This document shows, piece after piece, positions 11,779 to 20,881 of a DNA stretch of 64,000 bases (positions within the stretch are counted from its first letter, which is position 1; every line of letters starts with the position of its first letter). A program made the position numbers and the translations under genes. The stretch is from Mesorhizobium sp. (lineage in GTDB: Bacteria > Pseudomonadota > Alphaproteobacteria > Rhizobiales > Rhizobiaceae). The stretch is from the NCBI GenBank assembly GCA_004017275.1, contig SAKE01000015.1, forward strand, positions 1-64,000, given 5' to 3'. The notes under the pieces are model-generated. The model was not told the origin of the DNA, searched no databases, and saw nothing but the letters and a program-made list of their open reading frames with translations.

Positions 11779-12850
11779 CGATACCGATATCGGCGAGCAG
11801 CTTCGACTGGTGATCGGCGATCAACGCGTCGATGATCTCGTCGAGTTCGCCCATCATCACCCGGTCGAGCTTGTAGAGCGTCAGGTTGATGCGGTGGTCG
11901 GTGACGCGGCCTTGCGGGAAATTATAGGTGCGGATGCGCTCGGAGCGATCGCCGGAGCCGACCTGCGACTTGCGCGATTCGGAGCGTTCCTCGTCGGCCT
12001 TGCCGCGCTCCAGGTCATAGAGCCGGGCGCGCAGGATTTGCATGGCCTTGGCCCGGTTCTGATGCTGCGACTTCTCCGCCTGCACCACCATGATGCCGGT
12101 CGGCAGATGTGTGATGCGGACAGCCGAATCGGTGGTGTTGACGTGCTGGCCGCCCGAGCCGGAGGCGCGCATCGTGTCGATGCGGATGTCTTCGGCCCTG
12201 ATGTCGATATCGACCTCTTCGGCTTCCGGCAGCACGGCGACGGTTGCCGCCGACGTGTGGATGCGCCCGCTCGCCTCGGTCGCCGGCACGCGCTGCACCC
12301 GGTGCACGCCTGATTCGAATTTCAGATGCGCAAAGACGCCCTTGCCCGACACCGTGGCGATGATTTCCTTGTAGCCGCCGGCATCGCCATCGCTGGCCGA
12401 CGCCGTCTCGAAACGCCAGCCACGTTCGGCAGCGTAGCGCTCATACATGCGAAACAGGTCGCCGGCGAAAAGCGCTGCCTCATCGCCACCGGTGCCGGCG
12501 CGGATTTCGAGAATGGCGTTCTTGTCGTCGGCGGCATCCCTGGGCAACAGCAGGATCTGGATGTCCTTCTGCAGCGCCTCGATGCGATCCTCGACCTCCG
12601 GCAGCTCGGCCTCGGCGAGCGCCCGCATCTCGGCATCGGTGCCCTTGTCGGCAAGCATGGCCTCCAGGTCGGCCTGCTCATGCTCGGCCAGGCGCAGCGC
12701 CCTGACCTTGGCCACCATATCCTGGATTTCGGCATATTCGGACGCCATCCGCACATAGGCATCCGGCGCCGGGCCGGCCGACATCTGCGCTTCGAGCATC
12801 TCGAAACGCTTGACGACTTGATCCATACGATCGCGGGGCAGGTTGACCAT
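11771..12850 (-). CDS. prfA: Peptide chain release factor 1
   Basis: Recognises UAA and UAG in the ribosomal A site and triggers peptide release. From the ATG at 12850 the protein has 359 residues, the usual RF1 length. It has the PAT codon-recognition motif (189-191) and the GGQ catalytic motif (233-235, SGSGGQHVNTTDSA). An in-frame start 39 bp upstream would extend into ptsP and adds no conserved sequence, so the shorter start is preferred. That start is 10 bp after the ptsP stop and overlaps prmC downstream, giving a tight ptsP-prfA-prmC operon. Confidence 0.97.
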   Translation of the reverse strand: MVNLPRDRMDQVVKRFEMLEAQMSAGPAPDAYVRMASEYAEIQDMVAKVRALRLAEHEQADLEAMLADKGTDAEMRALAEAELPEVEDRIEALQKDIQILLLPRDAADDKNAILEIRAGTGGDEAALFAGDLFRMYERYAAERGWRFETASASDGDAGGYKEIIATVSGKGVFAHLKFESGVHRVQRVPATEASGRIHTSAATVAVLPEAEEVDIDIRAEDIRIDTMRASGSGGQHVNTTDSAVRITHLPTGIMVVQAEKSQHQNRAKAMQILRARLYDLERGKADEERSESRKSQVGSGDRSERIRTYNFPQGRVTDHRINLTLYKLDRVMMGELDEIIDALIADHQSKLLADIGIDG

Positions 12851-12860
12851 GATGAGACTG

Positions 12861-15131
12861 TTACAATGGGATCGAACGGTCGTCGGCAAACGCTTGCAGC
12901 AGAGCCCGCATCGGCAGCCCCTGCGCCGGCGCCATCAGATTGTCGTCGAAAAATGCCTCCAACTCGTCCAGCGGCAGCTCCGTCAGCATTGCCTTGACCG
13001 GGCCGATCGAGGCCGGCGACATCGAGATCGAGCGGAAGCCGAGACCGATCAGCGCCATGGCGGAGATGGGTTTTCCAGCGAGTTCGCCGCACAGGGTCAC
13101 CGGCGTGTGGTTGCGGGCACCGGCATCGGCGATCTGCTTCAACACACGCAGGAACGGCGCCGACAGCGTGTCGAAGCGGTTGGCCAATTGCGTGTTGCCA
13201 CGGTCGACGGCCATGACGAACTGGAACAGGTCGTTGGAACCGACCGAAACGAAATCGACCGCCTTCATCAATTCGTCGAGCTGGAACAACAGCGACGGCA
13301 CTTCAAGCATCGCCCCCAGCTTCAGGCTGGTCGGCAAATGATGGGCAAAGCGCGAGAGATGTCGCACTTCGCGGTCGATGATCTCGCGCGCCTGGGCGAT
13401 CTCGCCAAGTTCGGTGACCATCGGCAGCATCAGCTTCAGCTCACGTCCGCCACTGGCTTTGAGCAAAGCGCGGATCTGGGTGCGCAGCAACCCCGGCCGG
13501 TCAAGCGTCAAGCGGATCGCCCGCCAGCCAAGCGCCGGGTTCTCTTCCTGGATCGCTCCCTTGAAATAGGGCAGCACCTTGTCGCCGCCGATATCGATGG
13601 TGCGGAAGGTGACCGGCTTGCCGCGCGCCGCCTCGAGCACGTCGCGGTAAAGCTTTTCCTGGGCTTCGGCACGGGGAAAGGTCGAGGCGACCATGAACTG
13701 CAATTCGGTGCGGAACAGGCCGATGCCGGCCGCACCAGCTTCGGCAAGCTGCGGCAGGTCGACGGCAAGCCCGGCGTTCATCAACAAATCGACCTGGACA
13801 CCGTCCCTGGTCGTCGATGGCTTCTTGCGCAGCTCGCGATAAACCTCTTGCCGGCGCGCCCGGAAACGCACCTTTTCGGCATAGGCGGCTTCGAGATCGG
13901 GCTGCGGCCGCAGATGGATCACGCCCTCTTCGCCGTCGACGATGATGGCGTCGCCGTTTTCCGCCATGGAAACGGCGCCCTTCATCTGGCCGGCGACAGG
14001 GATGCCCATGGCGCGCGCGACGATGACGACGTGGCTGGTCGCCGCACCATCCTCGAGCACCAGCCCGCGCATCTTGTCCCTGGGATAGTCGAGCAGCTCG
14101 GCGGCACCCATCGAACGGGCGACGATGATGGCGTCCTTCGGCAGGGACGCGGCGACATCCTCCGGCCCGCGCCCCATCAGCTGGCGCAAGAGCCGGTTGG
14201 CGAGGTCGTCGAAATCGCTCATCCGCTCGCGCAGATAGGGATCTGTCATGTGCAGCATGCGGGCGCGCATGTCGCTCTGCACTTTTTCCACCGCAGCTTC
14301 GGCCGTCAGGCCATTGCGGATCGCCTCTTCCAGCCGGCGAACCCAGCCGCGGTCGTTGGCGAACATGCGATAGGCTTCCAGCACCTGGCGATGCTCGCCC
14401 TCGAAGGCGACGTCGCGGCGTTCCAGCATGTCGTCGATGGAGAGCCTGAGCGAGCTGAGCGAGGTTTCGAGCCGCCGGACCTCTTCCTCGCTGTCCTCGT
14501 TGAACAGATTGGTGACGACGATGCGCGGCTCGTGCAGCACGACATGGCCGAGCCCGACGCCTTCATTGAAGGACAGGCCGGTGAAGCTGACCGGACGGCG
14601 CAGATCGAGTTCGAGGCCGGGCCGCGTCAGCCGCGCCAGATCGCCGGTGGCGATCATCTCGGCGATCACCATCGCCGTGGTTTCCAGCGCCTCGACCTCG
14701 TCGTCGCGATAGTGGCGCATGGTCTTGTTCTGCACCACCAGCACGCCCAGCGTGCGCCCTGCCCGCAGCACCGGCACGCCGAGGAAGGAGTTGTAGATCT
14801 CCTCCCCGGTCTCCGGCAGGTAGGCGAAGGCAGGGTGTTCCTGGGCATTGGACAGGTTGAGCGGCCGCGCGCTGGCCGCGATCGTGCCGACCAGGCCTTG
14901 CCCCAGCCTGAGCTGCGCCAGGTGGACGGCGTTCGGGTTCAGACCTTCGGTGGCATAGAGTTCGAGCACCGAATCGGCGCGCAGCACATAGAGCGAGCAG
15001 ACTTCGGCGACCATGTTGGAGGCGATGTCGCGCACAATCCGGTCAAGCCGCTCCTGCGGCTCCAGCGGCTCCTGCATGAGCTCGCGGAGCCGTTTGAGCA
15101 AAACGCGCGGGCCACTGGCCTGATCACGCAT
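12861..15131 (-). CDS. ptsP: Phosphoenolpyruvate-protein phosphotransferase PtsP (EI-Ntr)
   Basis: First enzyme of the nitrogen-related phosphotransferase system. It takes phosphate from PEP and passes it to NPr and EIIA-Ntr, linking nitrogen and carbon state to regulation. The 756-residue product has an N-terminal GAF domain (about 20-165). The EI N-domain follows, with the phospho-accepting His in GAATSHVVIVARAMGIP, and then the PEP-binding TIM barrel with MLEVPSLLFQLDELMKAVDF and the late CGELAGKP cysteine motif. The ATG at 15131 is favoured over one 45 bp upstream because GGAGAAG lies 8 bp before it. It is the first gene of the ptsP-prfA-prmC run, 83 bp after lysC. Confidence 0.96.
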   Translation of the reverse strand: MRDQASGPRVLLKRLRELMQEPLEPQERLDRIVRDIASNMVAEVCSLYVLRADSVLELYATEGLNPNAVHLAQLRLGQGLVGTIAASARPLNLSNAQEHPAFAYLPETGEEIYNSFLGVPVLRAGRTLGVLVVQNKTMRHYRDDEVEALETTAMVIAEMIATGDLARLTRPGLELDLRRPVSFTGLSFNEGVGLGHVVLHEPRIVVTNLFNEDSEEEVRRLETSLSSLRLSIDDMLERRDVAFEGEHRQVLEAYRMFANDRGWVRRLEEAIRNGLTAEAAVEKVQSDMRARMLHMTDPYLRERMSDFDDLANRLLRQLMGRGPEDVAASLPKDAIIVARSMGAAELLDYPRDKMRGLVLEDGAATSHVVIVARAMGIPVAGQMKGAVSMAENGDAIIVDGEEGVIHLRPQPDLEAAYAEKVRFRARRQEVYRELRKKPSTTRDGVQVDLLMNAGLAVDLPQLAEAGAAGIGLFRTELQFMVASTFPRAEAQEKLYRDVLEAARGKPVTFRTIDIGGDKVLPYFKGAIQEENPALGWRAIRLTLDRPGLLRTQIRALLKASGGRELKLMLPMVTELGEIAQAREIIDREVRHLSRFAHHLPTSLKLGAMLEVPSLLFQLDELMKAVDFVSVGSNDLFQFVMAVDRGNTQLANRFDTLSAPFLRVLKQIADAGARNHTPVTLCGELAGKPISAMALIGLGFRSISMSPASIGPVKAMLTELPLDELEAFFDDNLMAPAQGLPMRALLQAFADDRSIPL

Positions 15132-15214
15132 CGCGGCTTCTTCTCCAATGGGCATTTTGCCCGCCGCAGTTTCCACTGCGACCGGCGCACACGCAACAAC
15201 TCAAATCGTTCTCG

Positions 15215-16468
15215 CTACTGCTTATCCAGACCGTAGACGGAATGCAAAGTACGAACCGCAAGTTCGGTGTACGGACCGTCGATCAGGATCGAAATCTTGA
15301 TTTCGGAGGTCGTGATAGCACGGATGTTGATCGATTTGTCGGCCAGCGCCTTGAAAGCGGTGGCGGCAACGCCGGCATGGCTCCTCATGCCGATGCCGAT
15401 GACCGAAACCTTCGACATGCCGGCTTCCGACTGCACGACATCGTAGCCGATCGAGGCTTTCAGCCGCTCGAGCACGGCCAGCGCCTTGTCGACATCGCCC
15501 GACGGCACGGTGAAGGTCATGTCGGTGAACTTGCCGTCCTCGGAAATGTTCTGGACGATCATGTCGACATTGATGTTGGCCTCGGCCAGCGGCCCGAAGA
15601 TGCCGGCGGCAACGCCCGGCCGGTCGCCGACCCGGCGCAGCGAAATCTGCGCCTCGTCCTTGGCATAGGCAATTCCGGTGACGACCTGCTGTTCCACGAT
15701 CTCTTCCTCGTCGCAAATGAGCGTTCCCGGAGGATTGAGCAAATCCCCCATTCCGGGCGCATCGGGATCGTCGAAGGACGACCGCACGAAGGTACGCACC
15801 CTGTGCACCATGGCAAGCTCGACCGAACGCACCTGCAGAACCTTGGCGCCGAGCGAGGCCATTTCAAGCATTTCCTCGAATGAAATCTTGGCCAGCCGCC
15901 GCGCCTTGGGCTCGATGCGCGGATCGGTTGTGTAAACCCCGTCGACGTCGGTGTAGATGTCGCAACGGTCGGCCTTGACCGCCGCGGCGATGGCGACCGC
16001 ACTGGTATCGGAGCCGCCGCGGCCGAGCGTGGCGATGCGATTGTCCGGGCCGATGCCCTGGAATCCGGCGATCACCGCCACCTGGCCCTCGCCGAAGCGC
16101 GTGATCAGGAAGGCGCCGTCAATGTCGAGGATACGCGCCGCGCCATGCGCGTTGTCGGTCTTGATCGGAATCTGCCAGCCCTGCCAGGAACGGGCGTGTA
16201 CACCCATGTTCTGCAAGGTGATTGCCAGGAGGCCGGCGGTGACCTGTTCGCCGGAAGCGACGACCGCGTCATATTCGCGTGCATCATGCATGGGCGAGGC
16301 TTCACGCGTCCAGCCGACCAGTTCGTTGGTCTTGCCGGCCATCGCCGAAACGACCACGGCCACCTCATGGCCGGCGTCGACCTCGCGTTTGACGTGACGC
16401 GCCACATTGCGGATGCGGGCGATGTCGGCGACGGAGGTTCCGCCGAATTTCATCACGATGCGCGCCAT
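15215..16468 (-). CDS. lysC: Aspartate kinase
   Basis: Phosphorylates aspartate to 4-phosphoaspartate, the first step to lysine, threonine, methionine and diaminopimelate. The 417-residue protein begins MARIVMKFGGTSVADIARI, the standard kinase start, and has two C-terminal ACT domains (about 265-340 and 345-415) for feedback control. The open frame extends 76 codons further upstream, but that extension is arginine-rich and unlike the family, so the ATG at 16468 is used. The leader contains two hairpins (see separate entry). It lies upstream of ptsP on the same strand, an order found in many Rhizobiales. Confidence 0.97.
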   Translation of the reverse strand: MARIVMKFGGTSVADIARIRNVARHVKREVDAGHEVAVVVSAMAGKTNELVGWTREASPMHDAREYDAVVASGEQVTAGLLAITLQNMGVHARSWQGWQIPIKTDNAHGAARILDIDGAFLITRFGEGQVAVIAGFQGIGPDNRIATLGRGGSDTSAVAIAAAVKADRCDIYTDVDGVYTTDPRIEPKARRLAKISFEEMLEMASLGAKVLQVRSVELAMVHRVRTFVRSSFDDPDAPGMGDLLNPPGTLICDEEEIVEQQVVTGIAYAKDEAQISLRRVGDRPGVAAGIFGPLAEANINVDMIVQNISEDGKFTDMTFTVPSGDVDKALAVLERLKASIGYDVVQSEAGMSKVSVIGIGMRSHAGVAATAFKALADKSINIRAITTSEIKISILIDGPYTELAVRTLHSVYGLDKQ

Positions 16469-16512
16469 GGAAGCGAAATGCCTTTGACTGAAATCGGACC
16501 CTGCCCAAAAAG

Positions 16513-16551
16513 CAGGAATCTCGAAAAGCGGAAGGCCGGCTGACGCCGGCC
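16513..16551 (-). promoter_or_regulatory. Hairpin in the lysC leader
   Basis: A perfect 7-bp GC stem (16534-16540 with 16545-16551, loop TGAC) is followed on the minus strand by TTCCGCTTTTC. It lies about 65-85 bp before the lysC start. A second short stem (CCTGC/GGCAGG) with a T-rich loop follows toward the gene. This could be an attenuator or a weak terminator. No lysine-riboswitch architecture was recognised. Confidence 0.35.
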
Positions 16552-16701
16552 GTTGAATGCGCGGCCTCCTTAGCCAAATGATGAAGGTTTCGCAAGGCTG
16601 GCGGCGGATTGCCGGCTTCAAGAAGACGGCATATTGCGTTCCGCCCCGCCGCCGCCTACGAAATGCTGCCAGCGGCGAATTCCTTTGGTTCGGCATTATA
16701 G

Positions 16702-18582
16702 ATGATTGCTCGTCTTCAACGCACTATGCGACGGCAGTCGCTGCCGCTTGTCGCCGGCTTCGCTGTACTGGCGCTGATCGTCGGCAGCCGTGCGGTGCTG
16801 GTCGAGGACCAGAGAGCCAACCGCGCCGCTGCGCGCGAGGCAATCGAGTATCAGCAATTGCTTTCCGGCCTGCTTTCGCTGGCGCAAGACGCCGAGAATG
16901 GTCAGCGCGGCTATCTGCTGACCGGTGAGAAATCCTATCTCGAACCCTATCGGCGAGCTGCCGCCGCCATTCCGGGGCAACTTGCACGCATCGACAGCCT
17001 GACTACCCCCGACGACCAATTCGTCCAGCAGATCAACCATATCAAGGACGCGCTTTCGCAAAAGCAGGCTGAACTGGCGGAGACGATCGCCCTGTACGAC
17101 CAGGGCAACGCGACGAAGGCGCTGGATCTGGTCCGCAGCGGCCAAGGCAAGGCCGTCATGGACGAAATCCACACCAGCATGGATACGATCCGACGCATCA
17201 GCGCCGCCGCGGTCGCTGCGCGCGACGCGCGTACCGACCAGGTCGAAGGCTGGCTGCGCATAGGCTCGCTGGCGGCCTTGCTGGCGATCTTCCTGCTCGC
17301 CGCCTACACCGTCCGTGAATCGCGCCGCCGCTTCCGCGAGGTGGCCCTCGCTCAGGAAGAGCTGATGCGCAAGAACATCGCACTCGGCAAGGAGATCGAG
17401 ACGCGCGAAAAGGCTGAATCGCAGATCCGCCAGATGCAGAAGATGGAGGCGGTCGGTCAACTCACAGGCGGTATCGCCCACGACTTCAACAACATGCTTG
17501 CGGTGATCATCAGCGCCATGAACCTCGCCCAGCGCAAGCTGGCGCGCGGCGAGCACGACATCGCGAAATTCATCGAGGCGGCAATCGACGCGGCAAACCG
17601 CGCCGCCAATCTGACGGCCCGGCTGCTCGCCTTCTCGCGTCAGCAGCCATTGGCGCCGCAGATCGTCGACGCCAACCGTCTGCTGACCGGAATGTCGGAC
17701 CTGATTCGGCGAGCCCTTGGCGAGACCATCCGCATCGAAACCGTACTGGCGGGAGGCTTGTGGAAAACCCATGCCGACCCGAGCCAGATCGAGAACGCCA
17801 TTCTCAACCTGGCCGTCAACGCGCGCGACGCCATGGGCGATGACGGCAAGCTGACCATCGAGACCGCCAACAGCCATCTCGACGACAGCTACGCCGCCAC
17901 CCATGCCGACGTCGCAGCCGGCCAGTATGTGATGATCGCCGTCAGCGACACCGGTTCGGGCATGGCTCCCGATGTCGCAGCCAAGGCCTTCGAGCCCTTT
18001 TTCACCACCAAGCCGGTCAACAAGGGCACCGGCCTGGGGCTGAGCCAGGTGTTCGGCTTCGTCAAACAGTCGGGCGGCCACGTCAAGATCTATTCCGAAC
18101 CCGGCGACGGCACGACAATCAAGATCTACTTGCCGCGTTTCTTCGGTGCAGAGGATACCGCGGCGCCCCAGGGGCGAGGCGAGAACGCCGCCGCATCGGC
18201 CACCGAAACGATCCTTGTCGTCGAGGACGATGCTCGCGTGCGTGCCTCCACCACTGATGCCTTGCGCGAACTCGGCTACGCCGTCATCCCTGCCGCGAGC
18301 GGCCAGGAAGCGTTGCAGAAACTGGCGGAGAACCCTGATGTCGCGCTTCTGTTCACCGACATCGTCATGCCTGTCATGAACGGCCGCAAGCTGGCGGAGG
18401 AAGCGGTCGCGCGTATGCCGGGTCTGAAGGTGATCTTCACCACCGGTTTCACCAGGAACGCCGTGGTCCACAATGGCGTGCTCGACCATGACGTGCACTT
18501 CATCGCCAAGCCCTTCACCATCGAGCAACTGGCGGCGAAACTGCGCGACGTGCTGGGCACGAAGCAAGGCACACCGGACTGA
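16702..18582 (+). CDS. Hybrid sensor histidine kinase with CHASE3 domain and receiver
   Basis: Membrane signal-transducing kinase. A first helix (about residues 13-33) and a second (about 186-203) enclose a periplasmic helical CHASE3-type domain (LLSLAQDAENGQRGYLLTG). A coiled coil and the HisKA H-box follow (phospho-acceptor H260 in GGIAHDFNN). The ATPase has the N box NLAVNARDAM, the G1 box DTGSGM and the G2 box GTGLGL. A C-terminal receiver domain follows, with phospho-acceptor D553 (LLFTDIVMP) and the conserved lysine in FIAKPF. The whole relay set is intact. No response regulator gene is adjacent, so the output is unknown. The downstream gene is convergent with an 11-bp gap. Confidence 0.93.
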   Translation: MIARLQRTMRRQSLPLVAGFAVLALIVGSRAVLVEDQRANRAAAREAIEYQQLLSGLLSLAQDAENGQRGYLLTGEKSYLEPYRRAAAAIPGQLARIDSLTTPDDQFVQQINHIKDALSQKQAELAETIALYDQGNATKALDLVRSGQGKAVMDEIHTSMDTIRRISAAAVAARDARTDQVEGWLRIGSLAALLAIFLLAAYTVRESRRRFREVALAQEELMRKNIALGKEIETREKAESQIRQMQKMEAVGQLTGGIAHDFNNMLAVIISAMNLAQRKLARGEHDIAKFIEAAIDAANRAANLTARLLAFSRQQPLAPQIVDANRLLTGMSDLIRRALGETIRIETVLAGGLWKTHADPSQIENAILNLAVNARDAMGDDGKLTIETANSHLDDSYAATHADVAAGQYVMIAVSDTGSGMAPDVAAKAFEPFFTTKPVNKGTGLGLSQVFGFVKQSGGHVKIYSEPGDGTTIKIYLPRFFGAEDTAAPQGRGENAAASATETILVVEDDARVRASTTDALRELGYAVIPAASGQEALQKLAENPDVALLFTDIVMPVMNGRKLAEEAVARMPGLKVIFTTGFTRNAVVHNGVLDHDVHFIAKPFTIEQLAAKLRDVLGTKQGTPD

Positions 18583-18593
18583 TCTCGATCGCT

Positions 18594-19163
18594 TCAGCCT
18601 GATGCAGCCACACTTCTCCACAGGCCGGGGTAATCGACAACGAAGCCGCGCGGCGAGACGTCTAGGATCTCGTCATAGCCGAACATGGGCGCGGCATAGG
18701 CGTAGCGAACCGTCTCGAGACGCCGGTAGGTCTGATCGAGGCGCACCAGCCTCAGTTCAGGGAAGGTCAGGTAGGCGGCCGGAGCGGACGTTGCCTCGCC
18801 AATGCCGAGGTCGAACCGGCGGATCGCCAGCAGGTTCGACGCGGGCGTGAAACCCAGATCGACGTCGACAAGGCCGGCAACGCCATGTTGCAATTCGCCG
18901 TTCAGCATCCACTGGCCGTCGGAACTTCGTTCGATCGCATAGTGCAATTCGCGCAGGCCGAGAAAGCCGTCGACCTGCGCTGAACATGTGCGCCAGCCGG
19001 CATCGCAATCCACCTCGTAGGCAAGGCAGCACGGCTTGCCGTCCTGGATGAAGATGGCTCGCCCCGCGAGACTGTACCCGCCATCGATCTGCGAAAGCAG
19101 GCAGGCGTCATGGCCCTCCATGTCCAGCCGGCGCCAGAGGATCGAAGCCGTCACCTGTTTCAT
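18594..19163 (-). CDS. Putative glycolipid-binding family protein (DUF1089)
   Basis: A 189-residue cytosolic protein matching the DUF1089/Glycolipid_bind family. Recognisable parts are the start TASILWRRLDMEGHDACLL, the central YEVDCDAGWRT and the end YPGLWR. Family members are proposed to bind lipids by structural similarity, and direct function is not established. The open frame extends 98 codons upstream with no family similarity. The ATG at 19163 has GAGGAGACG just before it and is preferred. It is divergent from ubiG. No signal peptide or membrane segment is seen. Confidence 0.82.
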   Translation of the reverse strand: MKQVTASILWRRLDMEGHDACLLSQIDGGYSLAGRAIFIQDGKPCCLAYEVDCDAGWRTCSAQVDGFLGLRELHYAIERSSDGQWMLNGELQHGVAGLVDVDLGFTPASNLLAIRRFDLGIGEATSAPAAYLTFPELRLVRLDQTYRRLETVRYAYAAPMFGYDEILDVSPRGFVVDYPGLWRSVAASG

Positions 19164-19344
19164 CGTCGTCTCCTCGAATTCAAAGCCTGTCCCCTTTTTC
19201 GCCCGGCGGGCCAATGGTGTTTCGATAAGGTGCCCGACAGGTGACATGTCCTGACAGAACCAGTTGCGTTGGCAGCATCGAAAATTGTTGCCTTGACATT
19301 CGCGGCCTCGCGCCCGACTTCCTAGCCTTCGAGGAGACCAACCG

Positions 19345-20094
19345 ATGCCAGAGCCCCGACGATCGACGATCGATGCCGGAGAAGTGGAACGCTTTTCCGC
19401 CCTTGCCGCCGAATGGTGGAATCCGAACGGCAAGTTCCGTCCCCTGCACAAATTCAATCCGGTCCGGCTGTCCTACATCCGCGACCAGATAGCGACGCGC
19501 TTTGGCCGTGATCCCCGCGCCGCAAGGCCTTTCGAGGGCCTGCGCATCCTCGACATCGGCTGCGGCGGCGGCCTGTTGTGCGAGCCGATGGCGCGGCTTG
19601 GCGCCGAGGTGGTCGGCGCGGATGCCTCCGAAACCAATATCGAAGTGGCGAAGCTGCACGCGGCCGAGGGCAATGTCAGTGTCGACTATCGCGCCACCAC
19701 GGCCGAAGACTTGGCCGACGCCGGCGAAAAATTCGATGTCATCCTCAACATGGAAGTGGTCGAGCATGTCGCCGACATCGACCTGTTCGTCGCCAAATGC
19801 GGCGAGATGGTCCGGCCTGGCGGCATCATGTTCGTGGCCACCATCAACCGCACGCTGAAGGCGCTCGGGCTGGCCATCATCGGCGCCGAATATGTGCTGC
19901 GCTGGCTACCGCGCGGCACCCACCAGTTCGGCAAGCTGGTGCGCCCGGAAGAGCTTGAAAAGGCGCTTGGCGGCGCCGGCCTGACCGTCATCGACCGCAC
20001 CGGCGTCACCTACAATCCGCTGGCCGATCGCTGGGCGCGCTCGAAGGACATGGACGTCAACTACATGGTCCTGGCGGAAAAAAGCTCGGTCTGA
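19345..20094 (+). CDS. ubiG: Ubiquinone biosynthesis O-methyltransferase UbiG
   Basis: Carries out both O-methylation steps of ubiquinone synthesis using S-adenosylmethionine. The 249 residues show the UbiG-specific N-terminus (EVERFSALAAEWWNPNGKFR, PLHKFNPVRLSYI). SAM motif I is LDIGCGGGLL (69-78), and the typical EVVEHVADIDLFV and WLPRGTHQFGKLVRPEEL blocks follow. An RBS (GAGGAGA) is 8 bp before the ATG. A TTGACA hexamer about 60 bp upstream may be part of the promoter, but no clear -10 was found. It is convergent with the flavin reductase gene (2-bp gap). Confidence 0.97.
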   Translation: MPEPRRSTIDAGEVERFSALAAEWWNPNGKFRPLHKFNPVRLSYIRDQIATRFGRDPRAARPFEGLRILDIGCGGGLLCEPMARLGAEVVGADASETNIEVAKLHAAEGNVSVDYRATTAEDLADAGEKFDVILNMEVVEHVADIDLFVAKCGEMVRPGGIMFVATINRTLKALGLAIIGAEYVLRWLPRGTHQFGKLVRPEELEKALGGAGLTVIDRTGVTYNPLADRWARSKDMDVNYMVLAEKSSV

Positions 20095-20096
20095 TC

Positions 20097-20615
20097 CTAT
20101 TCGGACTCGAGCGGCCTGTAGCCGCCACGCCAGTAGATCAGCGCCTGGCCGGCATCGCGGGTGCGCACGGCCTCGACCGAGCCGATGACGATGGAATGCG
20201 TGCCGCGGTCGATCATCTCGTCGAGGCTGCAGTCGAAAGCGGCCACCGCATCCGAAAGCAATAAAGCTCCGGTCTTGAGCGTCATCCATTCGGCGCCCTC
20301 ATAGCGGTCCTTGCCCTTGATGCCGCCGAAACCGGAGAACCGCTCGGCCACGGATTGATGCTGCGGTCCGAGTGAGTTGACGCCGAAATGCCGATAGCGT
20401 TCGATCACCGGCCAGGTCGACGACGAACGGTTGACGCAAGCAATCACCTTGGGCGGTTCGGCCGACAGTGAGACGACCGAAATGACCACCAGGCCGGAGC
20501 GGTCCTCGCCGGTGCCAGCGGTGATGACGCTGACATTGCCGACGATCAGCCGCATCGCGGCCCGAAAATCCGCGACACCGACAGGATTTGCCTCCGAAGT
20601 CGTTGGCTCGGTCAT
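20097..20615 (-). CDS. Flavin reductase family protein
   Basis: Predicted to reduce FMN or FAD with NAD(P)H and hand the free reduced flavin to a partner monooxygenase. The 172-residue protein has the split-barrel flavin reductase domain: DFRAAMRLIVGNVSVITA, SLSAEPPKVIACVNRSSSTW, HFGVNSLGPQHQSVAERFSG and the GTHSIVIGSVEAV strand. It is the last gene of a minus-strand run after an EamA transporter gene and a remnant of a luciferase-family monooxygenase, its probable former partner. With that partner truncated, its present electron acceptor is uncertain. Confidence 0.9.
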   Translation of the reverse strand: MTEPTTSEANPVGVADFRAAMRLIVGNVSVITAGTGEDRSGLVVISVVSLSAEPPKVIACVNRSSSTWPVIERYRHFGVNSLGPQHQSVAERFSGFGGIKGKDRYEGAEWMTLKTGALLLSDAVAAFDCSLDEMIDRGTHSIVIGSVEAVRTRDAGQALIYWRGGYRPLESE

Positions 20616-20626
20616 GGGGGTTGCTC

Positions 20627-20881
20627 CTACGCCGCCGACTTCATGGCGGCCGCTGCGATACGGATGCCCCGCTGTTCGAGGATAGGCAGGACGGTGTCGC
20701 GAAAATACGGGAATTCCTCGACATAGTCGACAAAGGACAGGGTCGAGCCGCGAAATCCGGCCTCGTGCAAGGCGGTGATCCCCTCGGCAACCTGTTCGGG
20801 CGTGCCGGTGAGCGGGAAGCCGCCATGGCCCGGTGGCGAAGACAACGAAGCCGACGCCGGCTGAGACGCGAAAGCGCTCAC
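20627..20881 (-). pseudogene. C-terminal remnant of a luciferase-like (LLM) flavin monooxygenase
   Basis: Only 84 residues. The part from GFPLTGTPEQVAEGITALHE to FVDYVEEFPYFRDTVLPILE is the conserved C-terminus of LLM-class FMNH2-dependent monooxygenases, which are normally about 350-400 residues. The flavin-binding and catalytic N-terminal barrel is absent. The first 25 residues have no family similarity. It begins with a GTG that overlaps the stop of the EamA gene (GTGA), so it may still be translated by coupling. It ends 11 bp before the flavin reductase gene. The arrangement indicates an internal deletion in a two-component monooxygenase operon. Confidence 0.82.

Noticed and set aside
12843..15236. 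797-codon plus-strand open frame opposite ptsP
   Set aside because: Shadow of ptsP. It is His/Gln/Arg-rich and unlike any family, while ptsP shows full EI-Ntr motifs.
16696..18621. 641-codon open frame on the minus strand opposite the histidine kinase gene
   Set aside because: It is the antisense shadow of a well-supported kinase gene with all motifs. Long antisense frames are common in GC-rich DNA, and its product shows no domain.
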